Source: Aestuariibacter sp. GS-14
GTDB taxonomy: Bacteria; Pseudomonadota; Gammaproteobacteria; Enterobacterales; Alteromonadaceae
NCBI RefSeq assembly: GCF_006494365.1
Contig: NZ_VHIP01000002.1
Location: forward strand, 496,001-560,000
Reading direction: 5' to 3'
Length of the DNA: 64,000 bases
Part shown: positions 38,524 to 49,170 of the stretch, in pieces
How positions within the stretch are numbered: position 1 is the first letter of the stretch
Layout: the number at the start of each line of letters is the position of its first letter
The notes under the pieces: model-generated
Seen by the model: the letters and a program-made list of their open reading frames with translations, nothing else
What the model was told of the DNA's origin: nothing
The model's database searches: none
Made by a program: the position numbers and the translations under genes

Positions 38524-39456
38524 ATGGGATTACTTGTAGAGGGTACCTGGCACGACAAGTGGTACGACACCAAAAGCACTGACGGTAAATTTGAGCGTCA
38601 AGCATCACGGTTTCGCTCACCCATTTCTTCGGATGGTGACTTTGCGCCAGAAAGTGGCCGGTACCATCTCTATGTGTCGCTGGCTTGCCCGTGGGCGCAT
38701 CGCACATTGATCATGAGGGCGCTGAAAGGTCTTTCAGCGCATCTTTCGGTATCGATTGTTAACCCCAAAATGCGCGAACATGGCTGGACGTTTTTGCCGT
38801 ATCCCGACTCAACCGGCGATATGCTTTATGGTCATCAGTACCTCTATCAGCTTTATCAGCAAGTAAACCATTCTATTACCTCGCGGGTGACCGTGCCTGT
38901 GTTATGGGATACCCGTACGCGTCAAATCGTAAATAATGAATCGGCTGACATTATTCGTTTTTTCAACAGCGCATTTAACCAGATTACTGGTAACAGTGAC
39001 GATTACTATCCAGAAGTACTGCGTGCAGAAATTGATGCGGTTAACGATTGGATTTACCACGATATTAATAATGGCGTTTATAAGGCCGGATTCGCTACCG
39101 AGCAGCGCGCTTATGAGCAAGCGGTAAAAACACTTTTCCTGGCATTAGAGAGAGTTGAAGCCATCTTACAAACTCAATCGTATTTGGTAGGTAATCGATT
39201 TACTGAAGCGGATATCAGGTTGTTTACCACGCTCATTCGTTTTGACCCTGTTTATCATGGCCACTTTAAATGCAATGTGAAACAGATAAAAGACTATCCG
39301 GCAACGTATGAATACATGAAGCGAATTTACCGCATGCCAGGGATTGCGCCAACGGTGAACATGGATCACATTAAAACGCATTATTATTTTAGTCATACCA
39401 TGATCAATCCTACTGGCGTGGTGCCGGTTGGACCTGCGCTGGCCTTATGGGAGTAA
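38524..39456 (+). CDS. Glutathionyl-hydroquinone reductase (YqjG/ECM4 type)
   Basis: A 310-residue Xi-class glutathione S-transferase that reduces glutathionyl-hydroquinones. The thioredoxin-like N-terminal half has SLACPWAHRTLIMRALKGL with the catalytic Cys; the helical C-terminal domain has DINNGVYKAGFATEQRAYEQAV and FTEADIRLFTTLIRFDPVYHGHFKCN. Length fits E. coli YqjG (328). The start follows GGAGGGG. It is followed 3 bases later by a pirin gene, probably one transcript. Confidence 0.92.
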   Translation: MGLLVEGTWHDKWYDTKSTDGKFERQASRFRSPISSDGDFAPESGRYHLYVSLACPWAHRTLIMRALKGLSAHLSVSIVNPKMREHGWTFLPYPDSTGDMLYGHQYLYQLYQQVNHSITSRVTVPVLWDTRTRQIVNNESADIIRFFNSAFNQITGNSDDYYPEVLRAEIDAVNDWIYHDINNGVYKAGFATEQRAYEQAVKTLFLALERVEAILQTQSYLVGNRFTEADIRLFTTLIRFDPVYHGHFKCNVKQIKDYPATYEYMKRIYRMPGIAPTVNMDHIKTHYYFSHTMINPTGVVPVGPALALWE

Positions 39457-39459
39457 GTA

Positions 39460-40302
39460 ATGTCAATCAGAAGTGTTAAACAGGTAGTGCAAGGCGCACA
39501 AACCCAGGACGGAGCAGGGGTGAGTTTAACCCGCATTATTGGTCAGCCGGTATTGCGGCATCTCGACCCTTTTTTGATGCTGGATTTTTTTGGTTCAGAT
39601 AAACCCAATGAATACATCGCGGGTTTTCCGCCACATCCGCATCGAGGATTTCAAACCGTTACTTACATGCTACAGGGCAAAATGCGCCATAAAGACTCGG
39701 TTGGCAATGAGGGGCTAATTGAAACCGGTGGGCTGCAATGGATGAATGCCGGACGCGGTATTATTCATGAAGAAATGCCCGAACAAACCGATGGGTTACT
39801 AAAAGGGTTTCAATTGTGGGTGAATTTACCTGCCAAAGACAAAATGTCGGTACCCGGATACCAGGATATTCCTGCATCTGAAGTGCAAACCGTTGCGCTT
39901 AACGAAGAGGTCTCCGCCAAGGTATTGGCAGGGCAGCTTGCAGGGATAAGTGGCCCGGTAAAAACGGCAAAAGTGTCGCCATTGTTTATTGATATTCACT
40001 GGCAGGCGCAATCCCAGGTAACCTTTCCTGTTACCCGGGGTCACAACGCGTTTATATATTGCTACGAAGGGTGTGTGTCTATTGCAGGCCAAGCCCTGCC
40101 TGCGGGTAGGCTTGCCGTGTTAAGTGACGGTGATGAAGCCTTACTGGACTGCGGTACAGACCAACACCTCAGTGGTAAAGCTATTCTGGTGGCAGCGCAG
40201 CCCATTGGCGAACCCATCGTACAATACGGCCCGTTTGTAATGAATACGCAGTTAGAGATTCAACAGGCATTGTTTGACTATCAGCGCGGTGTGCTTGCCT
40301 AA
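39460..40302 (+). CDS. Pirin family protein
   Basis: A 280-residue bicupin. The N-terminal cupin holds the metal-site residues in FPPHPHRGFQTVTYMLQGKMRHKDS and MNAGRGIIHEEMPE. The C-terminal cupin (about residues 175-270) is followed by the usual QAQ-type tail. Some bacterial pirins are quercetinases or redox sensors; the role here is unknown. It sits directly after the hydroquinone reductase, so a shared function with quinone-like or phenolic compounds is plausible but unproven. Confidence 0.92.
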   Translation: MSIRSVKQVVQGAQTQDGAGVSLTRIIGQPVLRHLDPFLMLDFFGSDKPNEYIAGFPPHPHRGFQTVTYMLQGKMRHKDSVGNEGLIETGGLQWMNAGRGIIHEEMPEQTDGLLKGFQLWVNLPAKDKMSVPGYQDIPASEVQTVALNEEVSAKVLAGQLAGISGPVKTAKVSPLFIDIHWQAQSQVTFPVTRGHNAFIYCYEGCVSIAGQALPAGRLAVLSDGDEALLDCGTDQHLSGKAILVAAQPIGEPIVQYGPFVMNTQLEIQQALFDYQRGVLA

Positions 40303-40406
40303 AAATTCAACTTTTAACAAAAAAACGCGAAGAAAGTCGCTTTTACCGGTTTCTTATGTTGATTGGCCTGCCAGCCTTGATTAACATGGTATGAGGAATT
40401 AAAACA

Positions 40407-40439
40407 GCAGGGGGTACGTTCAACGTTGCTACACCCTGC
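40407..40439 (+). promoter_or_regulatory. Hairpin in the manC leader
   Basis: GCAGGGGGTA and TACACCCTGC pair with one mismatch around a 13-base loop, 26 bases upstream of the manC start. There is no T run, so it is probably a leader structure rather than a terminator. Confidence 0.4.
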
Positions 40440-40464
40440 TTGTGTCATATCAACAGGAATACAA

Positions 40465-41877
40465 ATGAAACCAGTCGTATTAGCCGGTGGATCTGGCAGC
40501 CGTTTATGGCCAAAATCGCGTGCAGCTCTGCCAAAGCAATTTCTTGCGCTTACCTCAGACCAAACCATGTTACAGGACACCCTGATTCGTTTATCGGGTA
40601 CAGATGCATCGCAACCCATTGTGATTTGTAACGATGCGCATCGCTTTTTGGTTGCTGAGCAACTGCGTCAGATGCAAGGCGAACACGGTGGTATCATTCT
40701 GGAACCTGTGGGACGCAATACGGCTCCAGCAATAGCGCTAGCTGCACTGCACGCCACTCAAAATGGTGAAGATCCGGTATTGTTAATACTGGCAGCCGAC
40801 CACCTGATTAAAAACAAAGTGGCCTTTCACAAAGCCGTTGCCGAAGCCAATGTGCTGGCAGTAGAGGGGCATTTGGTTACGTTTGGTATTGTGCCGGATC
40901 AACCACACACTGGCTATGGCTACATTAAAGGTGGTAATGCTATTGGCAATGGCCTCAAAGTAGAGCAGTTTGTTGAAAAGCCGAATTTAGCCACCGCTCA
41001 GGAATATGTCGCTTCAGGTAATTACTTCTGGAATAGCGGCATGTTCATGTTTAAAGCCAGTGCCTATTTAGCTGAACTGAAAAAATACGCGCCTGATATG
41101 CTGGCCATTTGCGAAAAGGCCATTGAATCCGAAAGTAAGGATTTGGACTTTATTCGCATCGACCCTGAGATTTTTGCTACCTGTCCGGATGATTCTATCG
41201 ATTATGCGGTGATGGAAAAGACAGAACACGCAGCTATGATCCCGCTGGATGCTGGTTGGTCAGATGTGGGTAGCTGGTCTTCATTGTGGGAAACTGCCGA
41301 TAACAAAGACGCTAATGGCAACGTAGTGGTTGGCGACGCCATACTGGAAGGTGTAAATAACAGTTACATCAATGCAGAAGAGCGACTGATTTCTGTTGTG
41401 GGTCTGAATGATGTTGTTGTGGTGGAAACCAAAGATGCGGTTATGGTTGCCCATAAAGACAAAGTGCAAGACATCAAGAATGTAGTGAACAAGTTAAAGG
41501 CGGAAAAACGCCCGGAATTCCAGTTTCACCGCGAAGTATTCCGTCCCTGGGGAAGTTATGACTCCATTGATAATGGCAAGCGCTTCCAGGTTAAACGCAT
41601 TACGGTAAAACCGGGTGAGAAACTATCGGTACAAATGCATCATCACCGGGCTGAGCACTGGATTGTTGTATCAGGTACCGCCAGTGTGACTATTGGTGAA
41701 ACCACACAGTTGGTTACTGAAAATGAGTCGGTTTATATTCCTATTGGCGAAATACATGCATTGGAAAATCCCGGCAAGATCCCACTGGAGCTGATTGAAG
41801 TGCAGTCTGGTGCTTATTTGGGTGAAGATGACATTGTGCGTTTCTCCGACCGCTATGGTCGCACCGAGTCTAAATAA
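40465..41877 (+). CDS. manC: Mannose-1-phosphate guanylyltransferase / mannose-6-phosphate isomerase
   Basis: A 470-residue bifunctional enzyme of GDP-mannose synthesis. The N-terminal nucleotidyltransferase has [39 protein letters not shown] and FVEKP. The C-terminal cupin-type isomerase (about 355-468) has [37 protein letters not shown] and [10 protein letters not shown]. The ATG at 40465 puts the GGSGSRLWP loop at residue 9. manB follows after 17 bases, giving the fructose-6-P to GDP-mannose route for exopolysaccharide. Confidence 0.95.
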   Translation: MKPVVLAGGSGSRLWPKSRAALPKQFLALTSDQTMLQDTLIRLSGTDASQPIVICNDAHRFLVAEQLRQMQGEHGGIILEPVGRNTAPAIALAALHATQNGEDPVLLILAADHLIKNKVAFHKAVAEANVLAVEGHLVTFGIVPDQPHTGYGYIKGGNAIGNGLKVEQFVEKPNLATAQEYVASGNYFWNSGMFMFKASAYLAELKKYAPDMLAICEKAIESESKDLDFIRIDPEIFATCPDDSIDYAVMEKTEHAAMIPLDAGWSDVGSWSSLWETADNKDANGNVVVGDAILEGVNNSYINAEERLISVVGLNDVVVVETKDAVMVAHKDKVQDIKNVVNKLKAEKRPEFQFHREVFRPWGSYDSIDNGKRFQVKRITVKPGEKLSVQMHHHRAEHWIVVSGTASVTIGETTQLVTENESVYIPIGEIHALENPGKIPLELIEVQSGAYLGEDDIVRFSDRYGRTESK

Positions 41878-41894
41878 CAAGGGTTTTGCAGTAT

Positions 41895-43355
41895 ATGAGT
41901 AAACCAATTACCTGTTTTAAAGCTTACGATATTCGAGGAGAGCTCAATAGTCAGCTCAATGAAGAAGTGGCTTATCGTATCGGTTACGCTTTTGCCGAAG
42001 AGTTAAGTGCCAAAACCGTGGTCGTAGGCGGCGATGTGCGTTTGACATCACTGCCGTTAAAACTCGCTTTGAGTGCCGGTTTAATTGATGGTGGCGCCAC
42101 CGTAACCGATATCGGCATGGCGGGTACGGAAGAAATTTACTTCGCAACCAAGCATCTGGGAGTGGATGGCGGTATTGAAGTAACGGCCAGCCACAACCCC
42201 ATTAACTACAATGGCATGAAATTAGTTAAAGCCGGCTCAGTACCCATTAGTGGTGATACCGGGTTGAATGCAATTAAAGACCGCGCAGAGCTGTTGGATG
42301 ATACCTATGTTGCGGAGCGTCTGGATTTCTATGCAAAAAGCGCAAAGATAGATGCAGACGCGTTTTACGCGGGTAAGGCACATATTGCTACGGATATTCT
42401 GTCTGAAACCGGCAAGTATCATCGTCATGCCAATATGGACGCTTACGCGTCTCATATTTTATCGTATGTGGATATCAACAAATTTACCCCGCTTAAAATT
42501 GTCACTAATGCTGGTAATGGCGCGGCCGGTGCGGCACTGGATGCGCTGGAGAAAAAGTTACGCGATAAAGGTGTACCTATTGAATTTGTGAAAGTGCATC
42601 ACCATCCGGATGGCACATTCCCGAATGGAATTCCTAATCCGCTATTGCCTGAAAACCGAGCCGATACCGCTAATGCGGTAATTGAGCATGGTGCCGATTT
42701 CGGTATTGCATGGGATGGCGATTTTGATCGCTGCTTCCTGTTTGACGCAGATGGCAATTTCATTGAAGGTTACTACATTGTTGGTTTGCTGGCACAGGCT
42801 TTCCTGGATAAAGACAGTGACAACAAAATTATTTACGACCCCAGGGTATACTGGAATACCGAAGACATTATTCTTCATGCTGGTGGCACAGCGATCAAAA
42901 GCAAAACGGGTCACGCCTTTATAAAAGAGCGCATGCGCCTGGAAGATGCAATTTATGGGGGCGAAATGAGTGCTCACCATTACTTCCGTGATTTCGCATA
43001 CTGTGACTCAGGTATGATCCCATGGTTGCTGGTAGCTGAGTTGTTGTGCACGAAGCAAAAGTCGCTTGCATCGCTGGTGGAAGAGCGTATTGCAGCATTC
43101 CCGTCGTCGGGTGAAATTAACAGTAAACTCAAAGATGCCGACGCAGCATTACAGCGGGTATTAGACAAGTATCAGCCCCTGGCAGACGTCATTGACGAAA
43201 CTGACGGGATTGGGCTTGAGTTTGGCAACTGGCGATTTAACTTGCGCAAATCAAATACTGAACCGGTGATCCGTTTGAATGTTGAGTCTAAAGGCGATAT
43301 TCCGCTAATGGAAGCGAAAACAGAAGAACTATTGGCCCTGATACGAGCTGAATAA
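41895..43355 (+). CDS. manB: Phosphomannomutase
   Basis: Converts mannose-6-P to mannose-1-P for ManC. The 486-residue alpha-D-phosphohexomutase has the active-site phosphoserine loop [14 protein letters not shown], the metal loop [11 protein letters not shown], the sugar-binding GEMSAHHYF and the C-terminal phosphate-binding [15 protein letters not shown]. The ATG at 41895 begins [18 protein letters not shown]; an in-frame TTG three codons earlier is less likely. A strong terminator follows. Confidence 0.94.
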   Translation: MSKPITCFKAYDIRGELNSQLNEEVAYRIGYAFAEELSAKTVVVGGDVRLTSLPLKLALSAGLIDGGATVTDIGMAGTEEIYFATKHLGVDGGIEVTASHNPINYNGMKLVKAGSVPISGDTGLNAIKDRAELLDDTYVAERLDFYAKSAKIDADAFYAGKAHIATDILSETGKYHRHANMDAYASHILSYVDINKFTPLKIVTNAGNGAAGAALDALEKKLRDKGVPIEFVKVHHHPDGTFPNGIPNPLLPENRADTANAVIEHGADFGIAWDGDFDRCFLFDADGNFIEGYYIVGLLAQAFLDKDSDNKIIYDPRVYWNTEDIILHAGGTAIKSKTGHAFIKERMRLEDAIYGGEMSAHHYFRDFAYCDSGMIPWLLVAELLCTKQKSLASLVEERIAAFPSSGEINSKLKDADAALQRVLDKYQPLADVIDETDGIGLEFGNWRFNLRKSNTEPVIRLNVESKGDIPLMEAKTEELLALIRAE

Positions 43356-43376
43356 GCTTTTATGTATTAAACAAAG

Positions 43377-43411
43377 AGCCCCGTACGCAAGCGCGTATGG
43401 GGCTTTTTATT
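43377..43411 (+). terminator. Rho-independent terminator after manB
   Basis: A 12-bp stem AGCCCCGTACGC / GCGTATGGGGCT (one G-U) with loop AAGC is followed by TTTTATTT. Confidence 0.92.
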
Positions 43412-43436
43412 TGGGGTGTTATACGAATTGGTATTA

Positions 43437-43856
43437 TTACCGGGCAAAAATCATTACGGCATGTGACAGCACAACAACAGTGGTTAAGGTCATGCGTAAT
43501 TTGGTGTATTCCACCACCATGTCTTTTGGCAAGGTAAGCACTTGTTTGTCATAAAACAATATTAACAAGTAACTTATACTTAACACACCGAGTGCCCAAT
43601 GTGCCCCGGTCTGGCTGAGGCAAATCCAGCCTATTATGGTTGGCAGCATTGCCACATATAACTGATGACCGGTTCTTTTGCTGCTAACTGCATCATACCA
43701 GTGAATACCGCCAAAAAAAGACAGTAAAACAGCAGAGTATTGTGTGAATAAAATGTAAATTAATGTGCTGGGATATACTTGTGTAAACAAGGCAATGTTA
43801 AGTGCCAGGAAGGGCACAAGGCCCGCGTATCCGAGATATTTAGCCTGAGAGTTCAT
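43437..43856 (-). CDS. DUF3429 family membrane protein
   Basis: A 139-residue inner-membrane protein with about five helices. The family features are YLGYAGLVPFLALNIALF, the conserved QYSAVLLSFFGGIHWYDAV and MLPTIIGWICL. Function is unknown. It stands alone, convergent to manB and in the same direction as gltA further on. Confidence 0.87.
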   Translation of the reverse strand: MNSQAKYLGYAGLVPFLALNIALFTQVYPSTLIYILFTQYSAVLLSFFGGIHWYDAVSSKRTGHQLYVAMLPTIIGWICLSQTGAHWALGVLSISYLLILFYDKQVLTLPKDMVVEYTKLRMTLTTVVVLSHAVMIFAR

Positions 43857-44056
43857 GATGATAATGATTCGTTTATAACTAATTAATTATATATATTACA
43901 TTTGTTTCTAATATGTTGCACAAAGTGCATAAGAAACAGTCAATTTGTGGCGAAAAAACGCGCTATAAAATGAATATTTTGATAGCAGTAATCTAAATAA
44001 AACATACTTCCAGGTACTGATTTACGATCATTTTGATGGATTATTTATCACTGCCA

Positions 44057-44084
44057 TAAAAAAAGGCCCAGTTAAGGGCCTTTT
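44057..44084. terminator. Terminator downstream of gltA
   Basis: AAGGCCC / GGGCCTT hairpin; on the minus strand it is followed by seven T, so it ends gltA. T residues on the plus side could make it work both ways. Confidence 0.85.
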
Positions 44085-44098
44085 CAGAATAAACGCTG

Positions 44099-45379
44099 TT
44101 ATCTCTTTAACGGCGTGTATGGGCGTTCCGTGTGACCAGTGTATAACTGACGAGGACGACCAATCTTCTGACCTGGATCAGACATCATTTCATGCCAGTG
44201 TGAAATCCAGCCTACAGTTCGAGACAGAGCGAAGATACACGTAAACATGTTGGTAGGAATACCAATGGCTTTCAGAACGATACCAGAGTAGAAATCTACG
44301 TTCGGGAACAATTTCTTCTCTGCGAAGTAAGGGTCTTCAAGTGCAATACGCTCAAGCTCCATTGCTACGTCGAGTAATGGATCCTGAACATTCAGTTCTT
44401 TCAGTACTTCGTGGCAGCTTTCACGCATCACGGTTGCACGTGGATCGTAGTTTTTGTAAACACGGTGACCAAAGCCCATCAGTCGGAATGGGTCATTCTT
44501 GTCTTTCGCACGAGCAATGAACTCAGGAATGCGATCAACCGTACCTATTTCTTCCAGCATTTGTAAACATGCTTCGTTAGCACCGCCGTGTGCAGGGCCC
44601 CACAGTGACGCAACACCTGCTGCAATACATGCATAAGGGTTTGCGCCAGAAGAACCTGCCAAACGAACAGTAGACGTAGACGCATTTTGTTCGTGGTCAG
44701 CGTGCAGTGTGAAGATACGGTCCATCGCGCGTTCTACAGCCGGGCTGATTTTGTAATCTTCAGCAGGTACTGAGAACATCATGTTCAGGAAGTTAGCTGC
44801 GTAACTTAAATCGTTACGCGGATAAACAAATGGCTGCCCGATATTGTATTTATAGCACATAGCTACCAGAGTAGGCATTTTGGCAATTAAACGGTGGGCG
44901 CAGCGGATACGCATATCGGCATTCGATACGTCTAAATCGCTGTGATAGAAAGAAGACATCGCGCCCACAGTACCGTTCAACATCGCCATAGGGTGGGCGT
45001 CGTTGCGGAAACCGTGGAAGAACATATTAATTTGTTCGTGCACCATGGTGTGGCGCTTAATAGTGTTCTCAAATTTTTCGTATTCTTCTAAATTAGGGGC
45101 GTCGCCATGCAGCAGCATGTGACAAACCTCAAGGTAGTTTGCGTCACGCGCCAATTCCTCGATGGGGAATCCGCGGTGTAGCAATACACCTTTATCGCCG
45201 TCAATATACGTGATGGAAGACTCGCAAGATCCAGTCGCCAAAAAACCCGGGTCGTATGTGAAATAGCCGTGTTTGCCAAGGGCGCGAATGTCAATAACAT
45301 CCTGTCCGGCTGTTCCGGACAAAATAGGAAGTTCTATTTCCTTGTCGCCCGCTTTCAGAATGGCTTTTTGATCTGCCAT
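44099..45379 (-). CDS. gltA: Citrate synthase
   Basis: Condenses oxaloacetate with acetyl-CoA, the entry step of the TCA cycle. The 426-residue protein is the type II hexameric form (E. coli 427). The catalytic motifs are [46 protein letters not shown] (key His in DHEQNAS and in GPAHGGANE) and [15 protein letters not shown], with the Asp in [15 protein letters not shown] lies 7 bases upstream. It is divergent from sdhCDAB across 431 bases, as in E. coli. Confidence 0.97.
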   Translation of the reverse strand: MADQKAILKAGDKEIELPILSGTAGQDVIDIRALGKHGYFTYDPGFLATGSCESSITYIDGDKGVLLHRGFPIEELARDANYLEVCHMLLHGDAPNLEEYEKFENTIKRHTMVHEQINMFFHGFRNDAHPMAMLNGTVGAMSSFYHSDLDVSNADMRIRCAHRLIAKMPTLVAMCYKYNIGQPFVYPRNDLSYAANFLNMMFSVPAEDYKISPAVERAMDRIFTLHADHEQNASTSTVRLAGSSGANPYACIAAGVASLWGPAHGGANEACLQMLEEIGTVDRIPEFIARAKDKNDPFRLMGFGHRVYKNYDPRATVMRESCHEVLKELNVQDPLLDVAMELERIALEDPYFAEKKLFPNVDFYSGIVLKAIGIPTNMFTCIFALSRTVGWISHWHEMMSDPGQKIGRPRQLYTGHTERPYTPLKR

Positions 45380-45612
45380 AGTTGCTCTCCTCAGAAATTT
45401 TCTTTATCAGGATGACACTCAAAATTGAGCTATCCGGTGGGAAAAGTGGCGTATTTTTACTTTATTATGCGGTATCAAGTCAATTTTATTGCTTATATTG
45501 CACATAAATATTCTAGATTGTCTGAGATTATAATGCCGAAGTCTAGCGAAAGATCAGTTTCCTGGTGTTGTCTGCGCGACCTACGACTAATGTCCTAATA
45601 CCACACAAAAAA

Positions 45613-45641
45613 TTGTAATTATACTAGGTCGTGGATATACT
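45613..45641 (+). promoter_or_regulatory. Candidate sdhC promoter
   Basis: The 431-base gltA-sdhC gap (45380-45810) has no gene. TTGTAA (45613-45618) and TATACT (45636-45641) with a 17-base spacer give a good sigma70 promoter and a leader of about 160 bases before sdhC. ATGTTAAC and ACAATTAACTT stretches downstream resemble loose ArcA-type direct repeats, but this is weak. No confident promoter was found for gltA in the other direction. Confidence 0.5.
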
Positions 45642-45810
45642 CTGCGTACTTGAATTTACGCGGCTATCTGTTGTGTAAATTAGGTAATAAAACATTCACA
45701 AAATGTTAACAACTCAGCGGATGAGACAATTAACTTAGTAACAATCAAAATCACTCTGTCAGGACTAATTACGAGAGTGGTTATCCCTACGGATAAAACA
45801 GGCAAAAATT

Positions 45811-46185
45811 GTGAAAAAGCAAAGACCAGTAAATTTAGATCTCCAAACCATCAAATTTCCTCCCTCTGCTATTTCGTCGATTCTTCATCGTGTAACAGGC
45901 GTTGCAATGTTTTTCGCATTGCTGTTTGTGATCTGGGCATGGGCCGTTTCGGTATCATCTCCAGAAGGCTTTGCTAACGTGCAGGCCATGATGGACGGAT
46001 TGATCGGAAAAATCATTGCAATCGGTACTGCTTCAGCACTGACTTACCACATTCTTGGCGGTATCCGTCATGGGATTATGGACATGGGTCACTGGGAAGA
46101 GTTGGAATCTGGCAATCTCAGCGCGCAAGTTGTGATTGGCCTGTGGATTGTTCTGACATTAGTATTAGGGGTTGCACTATGGTAA
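45811..46185 (+). CDS. sdhC: Succinate dehydrogenase cytochrome b556 subunit
   Basis: A 124-residue membrane anchor of complex II binding heme b and ubiquinone. Three helices (about 28-50, 66-88, 105-123), with the family motif SSILHRVTGVAMF and heme-ligand region THILGGIRHGIMDMGHW. The start is GTG at 45811. Its stop overlaps sdhD by ATGGTAA. Confidence 0.95.
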   Translation: MKKQRPVNLDLQTIKFPPSAISSILHRVTGVAMFFALLFVIWAWAVSVSSPEGFANVQAMMDGLIGKIIAIGTASALTYHILGGIRHGIMDMGHWEELESGNLSAQVVIGLWIVLTLVLGVALW

Positions 46186-46526
46186 CGAATCAGGCAAGCA
46201 TCAAGCGCAACGGCGTACAAGATTACGTATCATTGCGTGCCACCGCATTAATTATTGCGTTATACACCTTTTTTATTGCTGGTTTCTTTATCACTACCGA
46301 TGAAGTGACTTTCGACGTATGGCACGGTCTGTTTTCTGGCCTGGCTATGAAAGTATTCACACTTGCTGCTTTGGTTTCCATCATGATCCACGTTCGCATT
46401 GGCCTGTGGCAGGTGCTGACCGACTACGTGAAACCAGCCGGACTGCGCGCCATCATTCAGTACGTACTGAACATTATCGCGTTTGTGTACGTAGCAGTAG
46501 GTTTGTTTGTTTTGTGGGGAGTGTAA
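46179..46526 (+). CDS. sdhD: Succinate dehydrogenase hydrophobic anchor subunit
   Basis: A 115-residue membrane subunit with three helices (about 20-40, 55-76, 88-112). It begins [29 protein letters not shown] and contains [16 protein letters not shown], where the Tyr-Asp near quinone in SdhD is expected. It overlaps sdhC by seven bases and ends one base before the sdhA start codon. Confidence 0.94.
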   Translation: MVTNQASIKRNGVQDYVSLRATALIIALYTFFIAGFFITTDEVTFDVWHGLFSGLAMKVFTLAALVSIMIHVRIGLWQVLTDYVKPAGLRAIIQYVLNIIAFVYVAVGLFVLWGV

Positions 46527-46527
46527 G

Positions 46528-48300
46528 ATGAGTTTACCCGTTCATGAATTTGACGCCGTCGTTATTGGCGCCGGCGGTGCAGGTATGCGCGCAGCACTGC
46601 AAATTTCGCAGTCTGGCAAATCCTGTGCATTATTATCTAAAGTATTTCCAACCCGTTCTCACACAGTATCCGCTCAAGGTGGTATTACCGTTGCGTTAGG
46701 TAACTCTCACGAGGACAACTGGGAATGGCACATGTATGACACTGTAAAAGGGTCAGATTACATTGGCGACCAGGACGCCATTGAATACATGTGTAAAACA
46801 GGTCCGGAAGCCATTATCGAAATGGAAAACATGGGTCTGCCATTTTCACGTTTTGAAAACGGTAAAATTTATCAGCGTCCGTTTGGCGGTCAGTCTAAGA
46901 ACTTCGGTGGCGAGCAGGGCGCTCGAACTGCAGCAGCTGCCGACCGTACTGGTCACGCGTTACTTCACTTGCTGTACCAGCAAAACGTAAAAAATAAAAC
47001 GAAGGTATTCAGCGAATGGTATGCACTTGATCTGGTCAAAAACCAGGATGGTGATGTTGTAGGTTGTACGGCAATCGATATTGAAACCGGTGAAGTAGTT
47101 TACTTCAAGTCTAAAGCCGTTGTGCTGGCAACTGGTGGTGCAGGACGTATCTTCGCGTCAACAACCAACGCTCACATTAACACTGGCGACGGTGTTGGTA
47201 TGGCACTGCGCGCTGGCGTGTGTGTCCAGGACATGGAAATGTGGCAATTCCACCCAACGGGTATCGCAGGTGCCGGTACACTGGTAACTGAAGGTTGCCG
47301 TGGCGAAGGTGGTTACCTGTTGAATAAAGATGGTGAGCGTTTCATGGAGCGTTATGCACCAAACGCAAAAGACCTGGCTGGTCGTGACGTTGTTGCCCGT
47401 TCAATGATGACCGAAATTCGTGAAGGTCGTGGTTGTGAAGGTCCGTGGGGCACACACATTAAACTTAAGCTGGATCACCTGGGTAAAGAAGTGCTTGAGT
47501 CACGTCTGCCCGGTATTCTGGAATTGTCTCGTACGTTTGCTCACGTTGACCCGGTTAAAGAACCTATTCCGGTTATTCCAACCTGTCACTATATGATGGG
47601 TGGTATTCCAACTAACGTTGATGGTCAGTGCTTAACACTGGACGAAAACGGCAAAGACAAAGTGGTTAACGGTTTGTTCGCCTGTGGTGAGATTGCCTGC
47701 GTGTCTGTACACGGTGCTAACCGTCTGGGTGGTAACTCATTACTCGACCTCGTTGTATTTGGTCGTGCGACAGGTCTGCATCTGGGTGCTAAACTTGACG
47801 AAATCGCGCCTAACCGCGAAGCATCTGCATCTGATCTTGATGCGGCGATGGCACGTTTCAATCGTTGGGAAAGCTCAGAAAAAGGTAAGGGTGAAGATCC
47901 GGTTCAAATTAAGAAAGACCTGCAAAAATGTATGCAGCTTAACTTCTCGGTATTCCGCGAAGGTGAAGCAATGGCTGAAGGTCTTGAGCAGCTTAAAGAG
48001 ATTCGCGAGCGTCTTAAGTCTGCACGTCTTGATGACAAGAGTTCAGACTTCAATACACAACGTATCGAATGTTTAGAACTGGATAACCTGATGGAAACTG
48101 CGTACAGCACGGCTGTAGCTGCAAACTTCCGTACAGAGAGCCGTGGAGCGCACAGCCGCTTTGACTATCCGGATCGCGATGACGAGAACTGGTTATGTCA
48201 CAGTGTATACAACCCGGCTACTGAAGGCATGGTTAAACGTGAAGTCAATATGGCGCCTAAGCTTCGTGAAGCCTTCCCGCCTAAAGTACGTTCATACTAA
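46528..48300 (+). CDS. sdhA: Succinate dehydrogenase flavoprotein subunit
   Basis: The FAD subunit that oxidises succinate to fumarate. 590 residues (E. coli 588). FAD-binding [14 protein letters not shown] at the start, covalent FAD His in [10 protein letters not shown], active-site [21 protein letters not shown], and the catalytic Arg region RDVVARSM. The ATG at 46528 follows the sdhD stop by one base. Confidence 0.97.
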   Translation: MSLPVHEFDAVVIGAGGAGMRAALQISQSGKSCALLSKVFPTRSHTVSAQGGITVALGNSHEDNWEWHMYDTVKGSDYIGDQDAIEYMCKTGPEAIIEMENMGLPFSRFENGKIYQRPFGGQSKNFGGEQGARTAAAADRTGHALLHLLYQQNVKNKTKVFSEWYALDLVKNQDGDVVGCTAIDIETGEVVYFKSKAVVLATGGAGRIFASTTNAHINTGDGVGMALRAGVCVQDMEMWQFHPTGIAGAGTLVTEGCRGEGGYLLNKDGERFMERYAPNAKDLAGRDVVARSMMTEIREGRGCEGPWGTHIKLKLDHLGKEVLESRLPGILELSRTFAHVDPVKEPIPVIPTCHYMMGGIPTNVDGQCLTLDENGKDKVVNGLFACGEIACVSVHGANRLGGNSLLDLVVFGRATGLHLGAKLDEIAPNREASASDLDAAMARFNRWESSEKGKGEDPVQIKKDLQKCMQLNFSVFREGEAMAEGLEQLKEIRERLKSARLDDKSSDFNTQRIECLELDNLMETAYSTAVAANFRTESRGAHSRFDYPDRDDENWLCHSVYNPATEGMVKREVNMAPKLREAFPPKVRSY

Positions 48301-48313
48301 GAGGGGTTAGACG

Positions 48314-49024
48314 ATGCAATTAAGTTTTTCGGTATACCGTTACAATCCTGAGGTAGATAACGCACCTCGCATGCAGGATTACACCCTGGAAGTGGAAGAA
48401 GGCCAGGATATGATGGTGCTGGATGCGCTGTTGTTGTTGAAAGAACAGGATCCAACGTTATCATTCCGTCGTTCTTGTCGTGAAGGTGTTTGTGGCTCAG
48501 ACGGCATGAACATGAACGGTAAGAATGGTCTGGCATGTATTACACCGCTGTCTGCGCTTGGCAAGGGCAAGCTGGTAATTCGTCCATTACCGGGTCTGCC
48601 AGTGGTGCGTGACCTGGTAGTAGATATGACTCAGTTCTACACCCAGTACGAGAAAATCAAGCCGTTCCTGATTAACGACGACAAGCAGCCGCCAGCAAGA
48701 GAGCATCTGCAGTCTCCGGAAGAGCGTGCTAAACTTGACGGGTTGTACGAGTGTATTCTGTGTGCTTGCTGTTCAACCTCTTGTCCTTCTTTCTGGTGGA
48801 ATCCGGATAAGTTTATTGGACCTGCTGGTTTGCTGCACGCATACCGCTTCCTTATCGACAGCCGTGATACGGCTACCGATGAGCGTTTGAACGACCTTGA
48901 TGATGCCTTTAGCGTATTCCGCTGTCACGGTATCATGAACTGTGTAAGTGTTTGTCCGAAAGGACTAAACCCAACGAAAGCAATCGGCCAGATTAAGTCG
49001 ATGCTTTTACAACGGGCTGTTTAG
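48314..49024 (+). CDS. sdhB: Succinate dehydrogenase iron-sulfur subunit
   Basis: 236 residues carrying three Fe-S clusters: the 2Fe-2S site CREGVCGSDGMNMNGKNGLAC, the 4Fe-4S motif CILCACCSTSC and the 3Fe-4S part CHGIMNCVSVCPKGLNP. It transfers electrons from SdhA to quinone. It completes the sdhCDAB unit, and a terminator-like hairpin lies before sucA. Confidence 0.97.
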   Translation: MQLSFSVYRYNPEVDNAPRMQDYTLEVEEGQDMMVLDALLLLKEQDPTLSFRRSCREGVCGSDGMNMNGKNGLACITPLSALGKGKLVIRPLPGLPVVRDLVVDMTQFYTQYEKIKPFLINDDKQPPAREHLQSPEERAKLDGLYECILCACCSTSCPSFWWNPDKFIGPAGLLHAYRFLIDSRDTATDERLNDLDDAFSVFRCHGIMNCVSVCPKGLNPTKAIGQIKSMLLQRAV

Positions 49025-49071
49025 CAATTTTAACTCTGATTGCCTGCGGGTAAACAGTGTGTAATGCGTAA

Positions 49072-49102
49072 ATGGCCATCCTATTGGGGTGGCTATTTTT
49101 TT
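49072..49102 (+). terminator. Terminator-like hairpin between sdhB and sucA
   Basis: ATGGCCATCC pairs with GGGGTGGCTAT (including G-U pairs) and is followed by seven T. Partial read-through may link sdhCDAB to sucAB. Confidence 0.65.
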
Positions 49103-49170
49103 GTACAGGAGCGAGGGACACGAGTCCGTTGTTCCTATTTCATGTAATGACAACCTAGCAAGGCACAATA

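Noticed and set aside
45380-45810. Riboswitch or small RNA in the gltA-sdhC gap
   Set aside because: The gap is AT-rich with promoter-like hexamers, but no conserved riboswitch core or strong terminator hairpin is visible.
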